Counted from the first letter of the stretch, positions 52,945 to 62,610 are shown. The stretch is DNA of 64,000 bases from Rhodospirillaceae bacterium (GCA_028819475.1 JAPPLJ010000025.1:62001-126000), one strand, 5' to 3'. Program-made: numbers and translations. Notes: generated from the sequence alone by a model not told the origin.

Positions 52945-53820
52945 CTACCGCGTCGGGACGGGCGTATCGCCGGAATAGTCGTAGAAGCCGCGATTGACCT
53001 TGCGGCCCAGCCAGCCGGCCTCGACATATTTCACCAGCAGCGGGCAGGGCCGGTATTTCGAATCGGCCAGCCCGTCATAGAGCACCTGCATCACGGCGAG
53101 CGCGGTATCGAGGCCGATGAAGTCGGCCAGCTCCAGCGGCCCCATCGGGTGGTTGGCGCCCAGCTTCATCGCCGTGTCGATGGCTTCCACCGTGCCGACG
53201 CCCTCATAGAGCGTGTAGATCGCCTCGTTGATCATCGGCAGCAGGATGCGGTTGACGATGAAGGCGGGGAAATCCTCGGACTGGGCGACGGTCTTGCCCA
53301 GGTTGCGCGCCAGACTGGCGACCGTTTTGTAGGTTTCCTCGTTCGTCCCCAGGCCGCGGATCAGCTCGATCAGCTGCATCATCGGCACCGGATTCATGAA
53401 ATGCATGCCGATGAAACGCTCGGGCCGGTCGGTCACCGCGGCCAGGCGGGTGATCGAGATGGAGGAGGTGTTGGACGCGATGATCGCGTCATGCTTCAGG
53501 TTGCCGGACAGATCCTTGAGGATGGCGCGCTTGGTCGCCTCGTCCTCGGTCGCCGCCTCGATGACGATGTCGCATTCCTGCATCGCCTCGAGTCCGAGGG
53601 ACGGCACGATGCGCGACAGCGCATCGTCGATATCCCGGTCGGCGATGACCCCGCGGCGCAACTGGCGTTCCAGATTGCCCCGGATCGTCGCCATCGCCCG
53701 GTCCAGCGCGGCTTCGTCGATGTCGTTCAGAACGACGTCATAGCCGTTCAGCGCCGAGACGTGCGCGATTCCGTTGCCCATCTGGCCGGCGCCGATGACG
53801 CCCACTTTCTCGATTGTCAG
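52945..53820 (-). CDS. 3-hydroxybutyryl-CoA dehydrogenase
   Basis: A 291-aa NAD-dependent dehydrogenase of fatty-acid or butyrate metabolism. The Rossmann motif [17 protein letters not shown] is at the N-terminus. The catalytic His is in [11 protein letters not shown] and the Asn/Glu segment in [17 protein letters not shown], with [15 protein letters not shown] following. The family N-terminus falls at a CTG codon (53820) behind AAAGGA and AGGA; no ATG, GTG or TTG is nearby in frame, the next being a GTG at 53877. A CTG start is therefore proposed. It follows etfB-etfA on the same strand, 64 nt after etfA. Confidence 0.93.
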   Translation of the reverse strand: MTIEKVGVIGAGQMGNGIAHVSALNGYDVVLNDIDEAALDRAMATIRGNLERQLRRGVIADRDIDDALSRIVPSLGLEAMQECDIVIEAATEDEATKRAILKDLSGNLKHDAIIASNTSSISITRLAAVTDRPERFIGMHFMNPVPMMQLIELIRGLGTNEETYKTVASLARNLGKTVAQSEDFPAFIVNRILLPMINEAIYTLYEGVGTVEAIDTAMKLGANHPMGPLELADFIGLDTALAVMQVLYDGLADSKYRPCPLLVKYVEAGWLGRKVNRGFYDYSGDTPVPTR

Positions 53821-53884
53821 CGTCCTGATCCTTTCAACACCGCGGCCGCCCGCCCGTCGGGGACGGCGGCCGCGCACCGGAGCG

Positions 53885-54859
53885 TTACCTGCGCACCTCG
53901 ATATTGTCCAGTTCGGCCGATAATTCCGGCACCGCCTTGAACAGGTCGGCGACCAGACCGTAGTCCGCGACCTGGAAGATCGGCGCTTCCTCGTCCTTGT
54001 TGATCGCCACGATGACCTTCGAATCCTTCATGCCGGCGAGATGCTGGATCGCGCCCGAGATGCCGACGGCGATGTAGAGGTCCGGCGCCACCACCTTGCC
54101 GGTCTGGCCGACCTGGTAGTCGTTCGGCACGAAGCCGGCGTCGACCGCGGCGCGCGACGCGCCGACCGCCGCGCCCAGCTTGTCGGCCACCTCCTCCAGC
54201 ATCGGGAAATTCTCGCCCGATTGCATGCCCCGCCCGCCGGATATCACGACCCGGGCCGAGGTCAGCTCCGGCCGGTCGGATTTGGAAAGCGCCTGGCCGA
54301 CGAACTCGCTGCCTTCGACGTGGGCGCCCGCGTCGATCGTCTCGACGGCCGCCCCGTCCGTCATTGGGCCGCCCTCGGCGTCGGCAGCGTCGAACGCGGT
54401 CTGGCGCACGGTGACGACCTTGACGCCGTCGGTCGAGCGCACGGTCGCCATCGCGTTGCCGGCGTAGATGGGCCGGACGAAGGTGTCCGCGCTCTCGACG
54501 CCGGTGATGTCGGAAACCTGCTGCACGTCGAGCAGCGCCGCGACCCGCGGCATGACGTTCTTGCCGTGGGTCGTCGCCGTCGCAACCAGATGGGAATAGC
54601 CCCCGGCCCCATTGGCGGCCAGCCCGGCGAGCAGGGCCGCCAGGTCTTCGGCCAGGCCGTGCGCCAGATGCGGGCCGTCGGCGTGCAACACTTTGCCGAC
54701 GCCGCCGACGCGGGCGGCCTCTTCCGCAACGGCGCCGCAGGTTTCGCCAGCGACCAGCATGTGGATGTCGCCACCCATATCCTGCGCGGCGGCTACGGCG
54801 CTGAGCGTCGCGACGTTCAGGCTGGCATTATCGTGTTCCGCAAGGACGAGAACCGTCAT
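53885..54859 (-). CDS. etfA: electron transfer flavoprotein subunit alpha
   Basis: A 324-aa subunit that carries FAD and passes electrons from acyl-CoA dehydrogenases to ETF-quinone oxidoreductase. The C-terminal FAD-binding domain shows [47 protein letters not shown] and [18 protein letters not shown], all canonical. It lies 67 nt after etfB. The etfB-etfA-hbdA order ties it to beta-oxidation. Confidence 0.97.
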   Translation of the reverse strand: MTVLVLAEHDNASLNVATLSAVAAAQDMGGDIHMLVAGETCGAVAEEAARVGGVGKVLHADGPHLAHGLAEDLAALLAGLAANGAGGYSHLVATATTHGKNVMPRVAALLDVQQVSDITGVESADTFVRPIYAGNAMATVRSTDGVKVVTVRQTAFDAADAEGGPMTDGAAVETIDAGAHVEGSEFVGQALSKSDRPELTSARVVISGGRGMQSGENFPMLEEVADKLGAAVGASRAAVDAGFVPNDYQVGQTGKVVAPDLYIAVGISGAIQHLAGMKDSKVIVAINKDEEAPIFQVADYGLVADLFKAVPELSAELDNIEVRR

Positions 54860-54926
54860 GTCCCGCCGTCTCCTTCCGTCCGCCGGTCCGGGCCATGGAG
54901 CGCCCCGCCGGCCGAAATCCTGCCGG

Positions 54927-55676
54927 TCAGATGACCTTCGCTTCGTTCTGCAGTTTGCCGATCAGTTCGGCCACGCTCTCGACCTTGACGCCGCCGGCGC
55001 GCTTCTCCGGCTCGACGACGCTCAGGACTTCCAGCCGCGGCGCGGTATCGACGCCGAGCTCCTCCGGAGTCAGCCGGTCGATCGGCTTCTTCTTCGCCTT
55101 CATGATGTTGGGCAGCGAGGCGTAGCGCGGCTCGTTGAGGCGCAGATCGGTGGTGACGACCGCCGGCAGGCTCGTTTTGATGGTTTCCAGTCCGCCGTCG
55201 ACCTCGCGGGTCACCGTCAGCCCGCCGTTTTCTGCCGTCACTTCCGAGGCGAAGGTCGCCTGCGGCCAGCCGAGCAGGGCGGCGAGCATCTGGCCGGTCT
55301 GGTTGGCGTCGTCGTCGATCGCCTGCTTGCCCAGGATCACCATGTCGGGATTTTCCTTCGCGACCGCGGCAGCGATCAGCTTGGCGACGGCGAGCGGCTC
55401 CAGCGGATCGTCGGTCACGACATGGATGCCGCGGTCGGCGCCCATGGCGAGCGCGGTGCGGATGGTTTCCTGGCACTGCTGGACGCCGAGGCTGATGGCG
55501 ACGATCTCGCTCGCCGCGCCGGCCTCCTTCATCCGCACGGCCTCCTCGACCCCGATCTCGTCGAACGGGTTCATGGACATCTTGACGTTCGCGAGCTCGA
55601 CGCCCGAGCCGTCGGATTTCACGCGGACCTTCACGTTGTAATCGATCACGCGCTTGACAGCGACGAGGACTTTCAT
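54927..55676 (-). CDS. etfB: electron transfer flavoprotein subunit beta
   Basis: A 249-aa subunit that binds AMP structurally. Motifs are [50 protein letters not shown] and [11 protein letters not shown], followed by the recognition loop with [18 protein letters not shown], where the Leu and Lys contacted by partner dehydrogenases lie. First gene of the leftward etfB-etfA-hbdA unit, with a candidate promoter about 150 nt upstream. Confidence 0.98.
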   Translation of the reverse strand: MKVLVAVKRVIDYNVKVRVKSDGSGVELANVKMSMNPFDEIGVEEAVRMKEAGAASEIVAISLGVQQCQETIRTALAMGADRGIHVVTDDPLEPLAVAKLIAAAVAKENPDMVILGKQAIDDDANQTGQMLAALLGWPQATFASEVTAENGGLTVTREVDGGLETIKTSLPAVVTTDLRLNEPRYASLPNIMKAKKKPIDRLTPEELGVDTAPRLEVLSVVEPEKRAGGVKVESVAELIGKLQNEAKVI

Positions 55677-55819
55677 CGGCGGCTTTTCCGAAAGAGTGCG
55701 GCCGGTGCGGCGCCCCTTTGGGTGACGGGGTTGTCGCGCCCGGCGGCGTCCGTTGATCCGATCCGGTATGGCAGGAGGCCGGCTCCGGCATCCGGACCGG
55801 CCCCCGTTTTTCGCACTGC

Positions 55820-55849
55820 ACCATATTGGATGTTACGAAACGGAGTCAA
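55820..55849 (-). promoter_or_regulatory. candidate promoter for etfB-etfA-hbdA
   Basis: On the minus strand TTGACT (55844-55849) and TATGGT (55820-55825) are separated by 18 bp. They lie in the 331-bp gap between etfB and the divergent bioB (55677-56007), about 145 nt before the etfB start. No biotin-repressor operator or other clear site was found in the rest of the gap. Confidence 0.45.
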
Positions 55850-56007
55850 CGCGCGCCGCGCCGCTTCGTTTCCGGGCCCGGCTGCAACCGAGCGTCGCGT
55901 CGCCCGGGCAGTCGCGCCCGTCCCTGCGGCCCCTCCGGAATGCCGATTTCTTGACCCGGCGGGGAACGGCCCTATCCTGCCGCCGTTGCACCCTGAGAAA
56001 GCCGATC

Positions 56008-57003
56008 ATGGACGAAATCGGAGCGGTCTGCACGGACCCGCCGTCCGGGGCGTTACCCGGTCTCCGGCACGACTGGTCGGCCGAAGAGGTCGAGTCGCTC
56101 CTGGCGCTGCCCTTCGCCGATCTCGTCTTCCGAGCCCAGACCGTGCACCGCCGCCACTTCGACGCCAACCGGGTGCAGCTGTCGACGCTGCTGAGCGTCA
56201 AGACCGGCGGCTGCCCGGAGGACTGCGCCTACTGTCCGCAGAGCGCGCTCTACGACACCGGCGTCGCGGCGGAGAAGCTGATGCCGCTCGACAAGGTGCT
56301 GGCCGAGGCCCGGCGCGCCCGCGATGCCGGCGCGACGCGCTACTGCATGGGCGCCGCCTGGCGCAGCCCGAAAGACCGGGACCTGGAGGCGGTCGCGGCC
56401 ATGGTTGCCGGCGTCAAGGCGCTGGGCATGGAGACCTGCGCGACCCTCGGCATGCTGAGCGCAGCCCAGGCGGCGCGCCTCGCCGACGCCGGCCTCGACT
56501 ATTACAACCACAATATCGACACGTCCGAGGACTATTACGGCGAGATCGTCACGACGCGGACCTATCGCGACCGGCTCGAGACCCTGGCCCGTGTCCGCGA
56601 CGCCGGCATCCGGGTCTGCTGCGGCGGCATCGTCGGCATGGGCGAATCCCGGCACGACCGCGCGGCGATGATCGCCACGCTCGCCAGCCTGCCGGCCCAT
56701 CCGGAGAGCGTACCGATCAACATGCTGGTGCAGGTCGCGGGCACGCCGCTCAACGGCACCGATCCGCTCGACCCCTTCGAGTTCGTGCGCACGGTCGCGG
56801 CGGCGCGGATCGCCATGCCGCGTTCGGTGGTCCGCCTTTCCGCCGGACGCGAGCGGATGTCCGACGAGATGCAGGCGCTGGCCTTTCTCGCCGGCGCGAA
56901 TTCGATCTTCGTCGGGCCCGAACTGTTGACGACGCCCAATCCGGAGCGCGCGCGCGACGCGGCGCTGTTCGAGCGCCTCGGCATCGCGCCGATCCCGGCG
57001 TGA
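56008..57003 (+). CDS. bioB: biotin synthase
   Basis: A 331-aa radical-SAM enzyme that inserts sulfur into dethiobiotin. The 4Fe-4S motif is C69, C73 and C76 in [14 protein letters not shown]. The 2Fe-2S ligands lie in [19 protein letters not shown] and the Arg of [14 protein letters not shown], with [13 protein letters not shown] also conserved. ATG 56008 fits the family length; the frame is open upstream to 55753. bioB stands alone here, without bioF, bioD or bioA, and is convergent with pgsA. Confidence 0.97.
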   Translation: MDEIGAVCTDPPSGALPGLRHDWSAEEVESLLALPFADLVFRAQTVHRRHFDANRVQLSTLLSVKTGGCPEDCAYCPQSALYDTGVAAEKLMPLDKVLAEARRARDAGATRYCMGAAWRSPKDRDLEAVAAMVAGVKALGMETCATLGMLSAAQAARLADAGLDYYNHNIDTSEDYYGEIVTTRTYRDRLETLARVRDAGIRVCCGGIVGMGESRHDRAAMIATLASLPAHPESVPINMLVQVAGTPLNGTDPLDPFEFVRTVAAARIAMPRSVVRLSAGRERMSDEMQALAFLAGANSIFVGPELLTTPNPERARDAALFERLGIAPIPA

Positions 57004-57022
57004 TCCGCCGCCCCGCTCGGGT

Positions 57023-57592
57023 CTACCGGTCCATCTGGCGCAGGCCGGCGCGCAGATAGGCCGCGCCGGTGACGACGGCGAGCAGCGCGGCCAGCCAGAG
57101 CAGCGCCTCGCCCGCCACAGCGAGCGCCGCGCCATCGGCGAACGCGCCGGCGATCAGCAGCACGGCGATGGCGAGGAACTGCACCGCCGTCTTCCATTTG
57201 GCGAGCGGCGATACCGGCAGCGCCGCCGTGCCGGCAAGGAATTCGCGCAGGCCGGCGACCGCCAGTTCGCGCACCAGGATAATCAGCGCGGCGATGACGC
57301 CGGCGTCCGACAGCCGGTCCGTCGCCGCCAGCATGACCAGCGCCGCCGCGACCAGGATCTTGTCGGCGATCGGGTCGAGAAACCGGCCGAAGTCCGACAC
57401 CTGACCGGTGCGCCGGGCCAGCCAGCCGTCCAGCCAGTCGGTGACGCCGGCGAGCGCGAACAGCCCGAAGGCGGCCCAGTGGAGCGCCGGCTCGGGCAGC
57501 CAGAAGGCGGCGACGAAGAAGGGCACGAGGGCGATCCGGCCGAGGGTCAGCAGGTTCGGGGCCTGCAGCAGGGTCGATCGGGAAACGGGCAA
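57023..57592 (-). CDS. pgsA: CDP-diacylglycerol--glycerol-3-phosphate 3-phosphatidyltransferase
   Basis: A 189-aa membrane enzyme that makes phosphatidylglycerol phosphate. The CDP-alcohol phosphotransferase signature D52-WL-D55-G56-WL-A59-R60 then G69, D73 and D77 is complete, and about five transmembrane segments follow. There is no ATG at the expected place. A TTG at 57592 with GGAGAG seven bases upstream gives the family N-terminus (LLQAPNLLTLGRI at about 8-20). It lies 29 nt after the uvrC stop and is probably cotranscribed with it. Confidence 0.95.
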   Translation of the reverse strand: MPVSRSTLLQAPNLLTLGRIALVPFFVAAFWLPEPALHWAAFGLFALAGVTDWLDGWLARRTGQVSDFGRFLDPIADKILVAAALVMLAATDRLSDAGVIAALIILVRELAVAGLREFLAGTAALPVSPLAKWKTAVQFLAIAVLLIAGAFADGAALAVAGEALLWLAALLAVVTGAAYLRAGLRQMDR

Positions 57593-57621
57593 GGGCGGGC
57601 TCTCCGGCAGGCCGATGGCGC

Positions 57622-59583
57622 TCAGGCTTCGGCGTGGAACCAGTCGAACACGGTCCGGGCGACGGTCCGGCTGATCCCGTCGACGGTCTCGAGGTCGCTC
57701 AGGCCGGCCCGCTCGATATTGCGCACCGAGCCGAAATGGTTGAGCAGCGCCCGCTTGCGCCGGGCGCCGACGCCGGGAATGTCGTCGAGGGCCGAGCGGG
57801 TCCGGGCGTTGGCCCGCCGGGTGCGGTGAGCGCCGATAGCGTAGCGGTGCGCCTCGTCGCGCAGTCGCTGCAGGAAATACAGCACCGGATCGTTCGGCGG
57901 CAGGCCGAAGCTGCGGCCGTCGGCGGTATGAAAGGCCTCGCGGCCGGCGTTGCGGTCCGGCCCCTTCGAGACGCCGACCACGGGAAGATCGTCGATCCCC
58001 AGGTCGGCCAGCGCCGCCAGCGCGCTGCCCAGCTGGCCGCGGCCGCCGTCGACCAGCACCAGATCGGGCCAGATCCCTGTTTCGCGCGCCGGATCCTCCC
58101 GGATCGCCCGGCTGAAGCGGCGGGTCAGCACCTCGCGCATCATGGCGTAGTCGTCGCCCGGCGCCAAGCTCGTCGAGCGGATGTTTAATTTCCGGTATGC
58201 GGTCTTGATCAGCCCGGCGGGGCCGGCGGCGATCATGCCGCCGACGGCGTCGGTGCCGGAGACGTGGCTGTTGTCGTAGACCTCGATCCGCTCCGGCGGC
58301 GCGTCCAGGCCGAAGGCGTCGGCCACCCCGTCGAGCAGCCGGCGCTGCGAGGCGTTTTCCGACAGCCGGCGGGTGAGCGCCGCCTTCGCGTTGGCCAGCG
58401 CGTGCTCGATCAGCTTGCGCTTGTCGCCGCGCCGGGGCACGGCGAGCTCGACCTTCCGCCCGGCCCTGGCGCCCAGCGCCGCGGCGAGCAGCGCCTCGTC
58501 GGCGACCGGCAGACTGGTCAGGACCAGGCAGGGCGGCGGCTTGTTGTCGTAGAACTGGCCCAGGAAGGCGGCCAGAATATCCGCGTCGTCGGCGGACTTG
58601 TCGTGGCGCGGATAGTAGGCCCGGTTGCCATAGTTGCGGCCGGCGCGGAAGAAGAACACCTGGATGCAGCTGTGCTCGCCTTCGCGCCACACCGCGACGA
58701 CGTCGGCATCGTCCGGCACCGGGAGGTTGATGTCCTGGCGCGTCTGGATATGGGCGAGCGCCTGGATGCGGTCGCGCAGATAGGCGGCGGTTTCGAATTC
58801 CAGGGCCTCGGCGGCCTCCTCCATGCGCCCGGCGAGGTCGCGCTGGATCGCGCCGTCGCGGCCGGAGAGAAACGCCTCGGCCTGGGCGACCAGGGCGCCG
58901 TAGTCCGCTTCGCCGATCCGCCCGACGCAGGGCGCGCTGCACCGCTTGATCTGGAACAGCAGGCAGGGCCGGGTGCGCGACGAGAACATCGAATCGCTGC
59001 ACGAGCGCAGCAGGAAGGCCCGTTCCAGGGCGTTCAGCGTGCGGTTGACGGCGCCGGCCGAGGCGAAGGGGCCGAAATAGGACCCCGGCTCGCGCCGGCT
59101 GCCGCGGTATTTGGTGATGCGCGGCCAGCGGCCCGGCTTCTCCGGCGCGGCGCGCGGGTCTTTTTTGCCGATCCGGATATAGGGAAAGGACTTGTCGTCG
59201 CGTAATAGGATATTATACCGGGGGCGGAGCCGCTTGATCAGGTTCGATTCGAGCAGCAGCGCCTCGACCTCGGTATGGGTCTCGACGATCTCGAGCAGGG
59301 CCGTTTCCGCGACCATGCGGCGCAGCCGTTCCGGCAGCTTGGCCGGCGTCGCATAGCTGGCGACGCGGCGGCGCAGGTTGCGCGCCTTGCCGACATAAAG
59401 CGGCTCGCCGCGGCGGTCGATCATGCGGTAGACGCCGGGACTTGCGGAGAGCCGGGGCAGCTCGCCCTTCAGGTAAGCGGCGCCGGCGGCGAGGGAGGCG
59501 GGCACGGCCCGGTCCGGGGCTGCCGCAGGAATCACCGGTGCGCGTTCCTCCCGCGCCGCTTTCGGTCTGGTTTTCGACGCCAT
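57622..59583 (-). CDS. uvrC: excinuclease ABC subunit C
   Basis: A 653-aa nuclease of nucleotide excision repair that cuts on both sides of the lesion. It has an N-terminal GIY-YIG domain (PGVYRMIDRRGEPLYVGKA, about 48-66), a Cys-cluster region (CSDSMFSSRTRPCLLFQIKRC parts), a UVR domain, an RNase H-like domain (DNSHVSGTDAVGGM) and two C-terminal helix-hairpin-helix units (PGVGARRKRALLNHFGS). The first 40 residues are a basic, Ala-rich extension. Leftward, upstream of pgsA. Confidence 0.97.
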   Translation of the reverse strand: MASKTRPKAAREERAPVIPAAAPDRAVPASLAAGAAYLKGELPRLSASPGVYRMIDRRGEPLYVGKARNLRRRVASYATPAKLPERLRRMVAETALLEIVETHTEVEALLLESNLIKRLRPRYNILLRDDKSFPYIRIGKKDPRAAPEKPGRWPRITKYRGSRREPGSYFGPFASAGAVNRTLNALERAFLLRSCSDSMFSSRTRPCLLFQIKRCSAPCVGRIGEADYGALVAQAEAFLSGRDGAIQRDLAGRMEEAAEALEFETAAYLRDRIQALAHIQTRQDINLPVPDDADVVAVWREGEHSCIQVFFFRAGRNYGNRAYYPRHDKSADDADILAAFLGQFYDNKPPPCLVLTSLPVADEALLAAALGARAGRKVELAVPRRGDKRKLIEHALANAKAALTRRLSENASQRRLLDGVADAFGLDAPPERIEVYDNSHVSGTDAVGGMIAAGPAGLIKTAYRKLNIRSTSLAPGDDYAMMREVLTRRFSRAIREDPARETGIWPDLVLVDGGRGQLGSALAALADLGIDDLPVVGVSKGPDRNAGREAFHTADGRSFGLPPNDPVLYFLQRLRDEAHRYAIGAHRTRRANARTRSALDDIPGVGARRKRALLNHFGSVRNIERAGLSDLETVDGISRTVARTVFDWFHAEA

Positions 59584-59695
59584 GGCGCTAATGTTGCGCC
59601 CGAAACCGGCGGCGTCAATCGACCGCGGCGCCGCCCGATCGGGCTAGCCGATTGAATCGGCAACGATTTTTCGGTGCGGTACCGGGCGCCGGCGC

Positions 59696-59833
59696 TTGTC
59701 CACGAACTCTGTGGATAAGTCTGTGGGACAACCTTTGGCGGCGCGGAGATTCCGCAGAATCCCGCGTCGCGGAAATCATTGCCGGTTTATTGGGCAGAAT
59801 CGCCTAACGCATTGAAAATTAATATTTATTAGG
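59696..59833. other. DnaA-box cluster and AT-rich tract, oriC-like
   Basis: In the 359-bp gap between folB and uvrC (59584-59942), an exact DnaA box lies on the minus strand at 59710-59718 (TGTGGATAA on plus). It is flanked by TTGTCCACG at 59696-59704 (two mismatches) and TGTGGGACA at 59722-59730. About 80 bp further is an AT-rich run, TTGAAAATTAATATTTATTA (about 59813-59832). Beyond it are the palindromes CGTCGCGACG (59835-59844) and ACCGGTTCTAAACCGGT (59871-59887). No gene is seen. It could be an origin, a DnaA-titration or regulatory site for uvrC, or partly a folB terminator. Confidence 0.5.
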
Positions 59834-59942
59834 CCGTCGCGACGTCGCGGTTCCGTAACGAGACTGGCAGACCGGTTCTAAACCGGTACAGGCGGCGGCT
59901 TCGGACAGCGTGTGAACAAACGGCGTAACCCACGACGCCACA

Positions 59943-60392
59943 TCACTTTTCCGGCCGGCCGCGGCGCGGCCGTTCGATCTCGACGCCGACGGCGCCGGTG
60001 TTGGCGAAGACGTCGAGCTTCTCGACGCGGATGCGGGCGGCGCGCACGCGCGGGTCGTCCAGGCACATGGCCGCCAGCGCTTCGGCCAGCGTCTCGACCA
60101 GATTGTAGTGCCGGGCGTCGACAATGGCGCAGGCGCGGTCGACGATCTGCTCGTAGCTCACGGTGTCTTCGAGCCGGTCGGTCGCGCCCGCGGCGTCGTC
60201 GGCGATCGCCAGGTCGATGTTCAGCCGGACCCGCTGGGGCGCATCGCGCTCGTGGCGGTAGACGCCGATATTGCAGCTCAGGACCAGGTCGCGCACGAAG
60301 ATGTGGCGCTGCCCGCCCAGCGTGTCGGCGAGCCGCGGGGAATCGGAGCCCGAGGCCAGGTGCGGAACCATCGCTTCAAGCGGTCGCGTCAT
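59943..60392 (-). CDS. folB: dihydroneopterin aldolase
   Basis: A 149-aa enzyme that cleaves dihydroneopterin in folate synthesis. Motifs include HIFVRDLVLSCNIGVYRHERDAPQ (start of the fold), DTVSYEQIVD, HYNLVETLAEALA with the active-site Glu, and VRVEKLD-type RIRVEKLDVF, which gives the conserved Lys. About 28 extra N-terminal residues precede the core; an internal ATG would shorten them. It lies 53 nt downstream of a pteridine-reductase-like SDR gene. Confidence 0.95.
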   Translation of the reverse strand: MTRPLEAMVPHLASGSDSPRLADTLGGQRHIFVRDLVLSCNIGVYRHERDAPQRVRLNIDLAIADDAAGATDRLEDTVSYEQIVDRACAIVDARHYNLVETLAEALAAMCLDDPRVRAARIRVEKLDVFANTGAVGVEIERPRRGRPEK

Positions 60393-60445
60393 TGGATCCT
60401 GTCCATTCTATGAAATAAATCACATGAGAGAGGCGCCGGCGCGGA

Positions 60446-61228
60446 TCATTCCCTGTCTCCGCCGTCCTCGCGCGGCTGCGCCCAGCCCAGATGCTGGCCG
60501 CCGTCCAGGGCGATCATCTGGCCGGTCATCGACGGCATGGCGAGAATGAACCGGATCGCCGCGGCGATTTCCTGCGGTGTGCCGGCGCAGCGCAGCGGCA
60601 GCTTGCCGATCTGGCGGTCGAAGTCGGCCCGGCTCTGCCGTTTGCTCGGCAAAGTCGGCCCCGGCCCGATCGCGTTGACCCGGATGCGCGGCGCCAGCGC
60701 CAGCGCCATGGTCCGGGTCAGGGTCCACAGGGCGGCCTTGCTCACCGTATAGCTGACGAAATGCGGCGTCAGGTTCAGCACGCGCTGGTCGAGCAGATTG
60801 ACGATGGCGCCGTTCCGGCCGTCCGGCAGCAGCCGGGCCATGTCCTGCATCAGCAGCGCTGGCGCGCGCAGGTTGGTCTCGAGATGCAGGTCCCAGCTCG
60901 TCCGGCTCATGTCGCCGATTTCGTCGCGTTCGAATTCGCTGGCGTTGTTGACCAGGCAGCCGACCGGCCCGACGGTCCGGTGAACCGACGGCAGCAGCGC
61001 GGCTGCTTCGGCCTCGGCCGAAAGATCCGCCTGCACCGGCGCCGCCCGGCCGCCATTGCCGCGGATCAGGTCGACGACTTCGAGCGCCTCGCTCTCCGAG
61101 CGGCGGTAGTGGACCGCCACCGTCCATCCCTCGGCTGCCAGGCCAAGGGCGATCGCCCGGCCGATCCGCGTCGCCGCGCCGGTGACAAGCGCGGTCGTGG
61201 GGGCGATTTCCGGTCGGCTATCGGTCAT
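60446..61228 (-). CDS. SDR oxidoreductase, pteridine reductase-like (FolM type)
   Basis: A 260-aa short-chain dehydrogenase. The nucleotide motif is TGAATRIGRAIA, with the Arg at the variable position that marks pteridine reductases (PTR1, FolM). VNNAS, the catalytic YTVSK, and the C-terminal VNAIGPGPTLPS follow. Such enzymes reduce dihydrobiopterin, dihydromonapterin or dihydrofolate with NADPH. The pairing with folB downstream supports a pterin substrate. ATG 61228 is chosen; the longer open frame to 61435 has no family support. Confidence 0.88.
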   Translation of the reverse strand: MTDSRPEIAPTTALVTGAATRIGRAIALGLAAEGWTVAVHYRRSESEALEVVDLIRGNGGRAAPVQADLSAEAEAAALLPSVHRTVGPVGCLVNNASEFERDEIGDMSRTSWDLHLETNLRAPALLMQDMARLLPDGRNGAIVNLLDQRVLNLTPHFVSYTVSKAALWTLTRTMALALAPRIRVNAIGPGPTLPSKRQSRADFDRQIGKLPLRCAGTPQEIAAAIRFILAMPSMTGQMIALDGGQHLGWAQPREDGGDRE

Positions 61229-61272
61229 GGCGGCGTCGGAATCCGGTGTCGGGACGCGTGTCAGAGCCGGTG

Positions 61273-62256
61273 TCAGGCGGGCCGGTACATCGCCGGCATG
61301 GCCGACAGTCCGGTGAACTGGGAGACGATATAGGCGGCATAGCACAGCAGCATAATCGCGCCGATTGTCCGGCCCAGCCGGGGCGTTGCCCGGGTCAGTG
61401 CGATGAAGCCCAGGGTGACGCCGCCCATGACCCACAGATCGAAGGCGAGGATTTCTTCAGGGACGGCGAGCGGACGCACAAGGGAAACGATGCCGATGAT
61501 CGCCAGGATGTTGAATATGCAACTGCCGATCACGTTGCCGAGCGCCAGTTCGGTATGGCGGTTGCGCGCCGCCGCGACGGCGGTCGCCAGTTCCGGCAGC
61601 GAGGTGCCGACCGCGACCAGCGTAACGCCGATCACGGCCTCGGAAATGCCGAAATCGGCCGCTATTCCGGCTGCACCGAATACCAGCAGCTCGGCGCCGC
61701 CGATAACGCCGGCAAATCCGGCGATCAGATAGATCGCGATCCGCCGGGGTCCGTAATCGCCGCCCAGTTCGGCGACTTCCTCCTCGATCTCGCGGCGCGC
61801 CCGCATGTCCTTCCGGTCGAGGCGGTAGGACCGCCAGAGGTAGAGGCCCAGGCAGAGAATCATGAAAATTCCAGCCAGGCGGCCGATTTCGCCGAAGCTC
61901 GCCAGGGCGCAGAACACGACGGTGGCCGCGATCAGGACAGGGCCGTCCCACCGGATGACGCTCGTCCGCGCAACGACCGGCCAGATCAGCGCCGCCATGC
62001 CCAGCACCAGCAGAATGTTGGCGATATTGCTGCCGACGACATTGCCGATGGCGATCGCCGGCTTGTTTTCCCAGACGGAGATGAGGCTGACGAACAGTTC
62101 CGGCGCGCTAGTGCCGGCCGCGACGACCGAAAGGCCGATGACCAGCGGGGATGCGCCCGATCGGTTGGCCAGCGATACGGCGCCCCGGACCAGCCATTCG
62201 CCGCCGTAGTAAAGCAGGACAAGCCCGCCCGCCACCTCCGCGATCAGCAGAATCAT
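61273..62256 (-). CDS. calcium/sodium antiporter (CaCA family, YrbG-like)
   Basis: A 327-aa membrane exchanger with about ten transmembrane segments in two inverted halves. The alpha-1 repeat has VVAAGTSAPELFVS and GNVVGSNIANILLVLG. The alpha-2 repeat has GTSLPELATA and GNVIGSCIFNILAIIG. Both ion-binding Glu are present. An acidic/basic cytoplasmic loop (about 145-170, RREIEEEVAELGG) separates the halves. The ion specificity is inferred from the family only. ATG 62256 is preferred to an upstream start in the same frame. Confidence 0.95.
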   Translation of the reverse strand: MILLIAEVAGGLVLLYYGGEWLVRGAVSLANRSGASPLVIGLSVVAAGTSAPELFVSLISVWENKPAIAIGNVVGSNIANILLVLGMAALIWPVVARTSVIRWDGPVLIAATVVFCALASFGEIGRLAGIFMILCLGLYLWRSYRLDRKDMRARREIEEEVAELGGDYGPRRIAIYLIAGFAGVIGGAELLVFGAAGIAADFGISEAVIGVTLVAVGTSLPELATAVAAARNRHTELALGNVIGSCIFNILAIIGIVSLVRPLAVPEEILAFDLWVMGGVTLGFIALTRATPRLGRTIGAIMLLCYAAYIVSQFTGLSAMPAMYRPA

Positions 62257-62573
62257 GCGGCGGCCCGGAACGCCGGACCGGACGGCGAGGCGATGGGCCC
62301 GAACGGCGGCCCGGCCGGCATCTGTGCGCAAGTCTTCATGATTGCCCTTCGGGGTCGCCGGCGCTTTCCGGCGGGTCTGTCCAACAGCGTTTTACAGCGT
62401 TCGCGGCGGCCCGGTTTCCGGGGCGCGGCGCCCGGCGGAACCGGCTGTCGCCTGTTATATGGCCCGTTCCGGCACGATTTGAATGAATTTCGGTCCGCTC
62501 CGGCGCATATCCGGCATGACCGGTCCGGCATGAGGCGCGCGCCGCGCCCGCCGGGCGCCGGCGCAGTCTCCGC
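62257..62573. other. gene-free region between antiporter gene and ffs
   Basis: About 317 bp with no supported gene; the long minus-strand frame here is antisense to ffs and dnaX and does not resemble a protein. It must hold the promoter of the leftward antiporter gene. No repeat of the three palindrome families is seen. Confidence 0.6.
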
Positions 62574-62604
62574 TTGCGCCTTCGCGCCGGAAACCTGATA
62601 TACT
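62574..62604 (+). promoter_or_regulatory. promoter of SRP RNA gene
   Basis: A good -10 hexamer TATACT at 62599-62604 ends six bases before the first base of the RNA. TTGCGC at 62574-62579 is a candidate -35, though the 19-bp spacing is a little long. Confidence 0.65.
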
Positions 62605-62610
62605 CGATTC

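Noticed and set aside
59871-59887. Hairpin ACCGGTTCTAAACCGGT as a tRNA arm
   Set aside because: No acceptor, D or T arm can be built around it; it is a simple palindrome.
59819-60124. 101-codon minus-strand frame ending in the folB-uvrC gap
   Set aside because: Mostly a shifted frame of folB; the tail in the gap crosses palindromes and does not look coding.
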